From Blepharisma stoltei (Eukaryota; Ciliophora; Heterotrichea; Heterotrichida; Blepharismidae), in contig CAJZBQ010000018.1 in NCBI GenBank assembly GCA_914767885.1, forward strand, positions 1,054,001 to 1,118,000: a stretch of DNA of 64,000 bases. The letters run 5' to 3'. The position numbers and the translations under genes are program-made. The first letter of the stretch is position 1. Every line of letters starts with the position of its first letter. This document shows, piece after piece, positions 62,601 through 64,000 of the stretch. The notes under the pieces are model-generated. The model saw nothing but the letters and a program-made list of their open reading frames with translations, was not told the origin of the DNA and made no database searches.

Positions 62601-64000
62601 CCAATTGGGTAAATCCCTAACATAAAACCTAAAATTACTCCTTAAGCTTTATATTTTTCCTTTTAGCCGAGAAATGGCCAGAAAATCCAGTTTTGGATTT
62701 TCCTAGCAGGCAGCCCATGTCGCACGCACATGGCCATCTTAGTCAGCAACACTGCACACTTCACAGAGGCACACCCTTGTGCAACAAAGCAGGCTGGCCC
62801 ATCGGTGTGTGAGCCCGGTGTTGCAAAGATGCAGCGGGAAGCCCTGGTTTGGGCAACCCCCGTAAAGGATGTAGAACTTATAAATCTTAAGGTAATGTAA
62901 TGATTAATGGCATTTCTTCCATCATCTGTTGATGATGCTCCATTTATGCTAAATGCAATCTGCACAACATCATTGTTTGGAACGTTATAAGTTCCTCCAG
63001 GAAACATAACAGGCGAATATATATTGATTCCATCTCCATTGATCTTCCCTACTGATATTAAGTTTCCACTTTGGACATTTCAAATTGTGAATCCTTGAGA
63101 TTCATATGTGAACAATTGCCCTATGAATTGATCCAGTGTATATGGAGAGTATGATCCTTGAATACCATTAGTAGTGATCATTTCGTATATTCCTACAGAA
63201 GTCCAGTATATAATATGCTTTTTTGCCTTGAGTGGCGCGGTACGGGCGCCACTTCGGCAAGCTCCTTCTTCCAGTTGGCCAAGCCAACTCAGGTTGGTTC
63301 GGCCAACTAGAATTGACAAGTCTCCCCAAAAAGGCCTCACTTGTCAATTCTCCAGTTGGTCGAACCAACCTGAGTCGGCTCGGCCAACTGGAAGAAGGAG
63401 CTTGCCGAAGTGGGGCCCATACCGCGCCACTCAAGGCAAAAAGCTATATTATTTATGAAATCAAGAATTCCAGTGCTATGATATCATCGCGCTTCCAATG
63501 TAATTGCTCCTTCTAAATATGCACCTCAAGAAGCCTCTTGCATGAATATATATGTATAGCCTTCTTTATACATATCTGCTTCTACCAAAGCTTGCTGGAA
63601 CATTTGAGCAACATGGGTGCTTGTTTCAAAGAAAATCCATTTTACTCCTAATGGCTTGATTTCCTTTGTTAATAGTGACACAACATATTCGTATGAAGCG
63701 GAATGTATAATTACATATTGGGCCACAATTTCAACACCCTCATCATTTGTGAAATCCATCCCGGTAAAATCGCTAGTTATTATAGCCACTGCTTTTTGAA
63801 TATTATATTTTTTCGCAATAGATAAAGCAGCTTTTCTGTAAATAGAATACGAATAGTCTGAATAATAAACGTATTCTGAAGGATTTTCCGGAGCATTTCC
63901 ATTAATAAATTGAATAAATCCATAAGTCCTTGCGTAGTAATTTATGAAAGTAGATATACCTAATTATAAAGAATTAAGGCATTCATAGTAAAACTAGCCA
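59664..64000 (-). CDS. Receptor 3: diverged paralogue, 5' end outside the window
   Basis: Same architecture as receptors 1 and 2 but clearly older. Shared landmarks are NISDCGSSNFIYNSSHECF, YPQYIRVSYPNSHTASA, IKFTGCSGIVRISQDDSDR (Lys as found) and the neck DGQECPFRSIDIQSF, followed by the membrane region and a longer Ser/Asn-rich tail (..EVFNSSCSKDS). Stop is at 59664-59666. Four inserts interrupt it: 61953-62180, 62367-62887, 63209-63453, and one starting at 63955 that runs off the window. With them removed the frame stays open and lines up residue for residue with receptor 1 at three of the joins. The start codon is not in the window. Confidence 0.82.
61953..62180. mobile_element. 228-bp candidate IES in receptor 3
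   Basis: TA-to-TA removal gives GYFHISALETSMALG, the same length as GYFFIPGLQTPITVG in receptor 1. No inverted repeats. Confidence 0.75.
62367..62887. mobile_element. 521-bp IES in receptor 3 made of GC-richer repeats
   Basis: TA-to-TA removal joins NAINHYITL to WNFMNQLGATYTID in frame (521 is not a multiple of 3). Two unlike GC-richer segments, ~62385-62610 and ~62680-62870, are visible. No inverted repeats. Confidence 0.8.
63209..63453. mobile_element. 245-bp foldback IES in receptor 3
   Basis: An almost complete palindrome with arms of ~110 bp; both tips read TAATATnGCTTTTTGCC, then TTGAGTGGCGCGGTA. TA-to-TA removal joins STGILDFI to YWTSVGIYEMITT in frame (245 is not a multiple of 3). 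Confidence 0.9.
63955..64000. mobile_element. Left end of a TATACC-tipped IES, cut by the window edge
   Basis: TATACCTAATTATAAAGAAT starts where the receptor 3 frame (..STFINYYARTYGF) is lost. The tip matches the IES at 8852. Confidence 0.75.

Noticed and set aside
63174-63516. Several overlapping frames on both strands with Arg/Pro/Ser-rich products
   Set aside because: They come from the GC-rich foldback IES at 63209-63453; a palindrome reads similarly on both strands.

Overview
The window reads as germline (micronuclear) DNA of a heterotrich ciliate, most likely Blepharisma. Three signals support this. (1) Conserved tryptophans are often written TGA inside frames that end only at TAA or TAG (DHHC transferase, Rod, MATE, USP32-like, acid phosphatase). 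(2) Introns are 15 nt, once 16 nt, of the form GTA..TAG or GTG..TAG. (3) Many genes are cut by AT-rich or hairpin inserts bounded by TA or TTA whose removal rejoins the reading frame and the protein family, as expected of internal eliminated sequences (IESs). Collective check: removing the proposed inserts and introns gives whole codon numbers for the kelch gene (1165 aa), p115 (1506 aa), the M50-like protein (290 aa) and receptors 1 and 2 (1158 and 1157 aa).

Layout. 1-2300: gene end, a GC-richer insert and a frameshifted EF-hand relic. 2316-4728: an unknown gene and a DHHC palmitoyltransferase. 4752-11946 (minus): a kinetochore Rod/KNTC1 homologue split by at least six inserts. 12386-13162: triosephosphate isomerase. 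13667-14786: a RING-less Not4-like RNA-binding protein. 15215-19795 (minus): a secreted or membrane kelch protein with four IESs and three introns. 21069-26206: MATE transporter, two coiled-coil or helical proteins, and a MORN/IQ protein. 26995-31898 (minus): a USP32-like deubiquitinase with five inserts. 32614-39031: truncated-globin-like protein, coiled-coil protein, M50-like protease, kinesin and a protein with LC8-type motifs. 39452-39567: 5S rRNA. 40464-46790: a TMEM41/VTT protein and p115/Uso1 with an unusual NPF-rich tail. 47535-50127: purple acid phosphatase and a CCT-domain protein. 50671-64000 (minus): three tandem PBP1-type receptor paralogues, two of them on a ~4.6-kb segmental duplication.

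Mobile DNA. The dominant family is a ~390-bp MITE (copies at 5139, 9897, 16978, 20026; shorter derivatives at 19173 and 50789) with CTCCC tips and a TTA/TAA target. From memory it matches the abundant MITE reported in the Blepharisma stoltei germline; this was not checked here. Related elements keep the CTCCC tip but carry different subterminal motifs. Other inserts are TATACC-tipped elements, foldback palindromes, and GC-richer retroposon-like repeats, some flanked by 11-18 bp direct repeats. Genes are dense, with mostly short AT-rich spacers. No operons, CRISPR arrays or bacterial features were seen. The most unusual points are the p115 tail, IESs without TA boundaries, an 81-bp IES that is a shrunken MITE end, and IES presence/absence between tandem paralogues.
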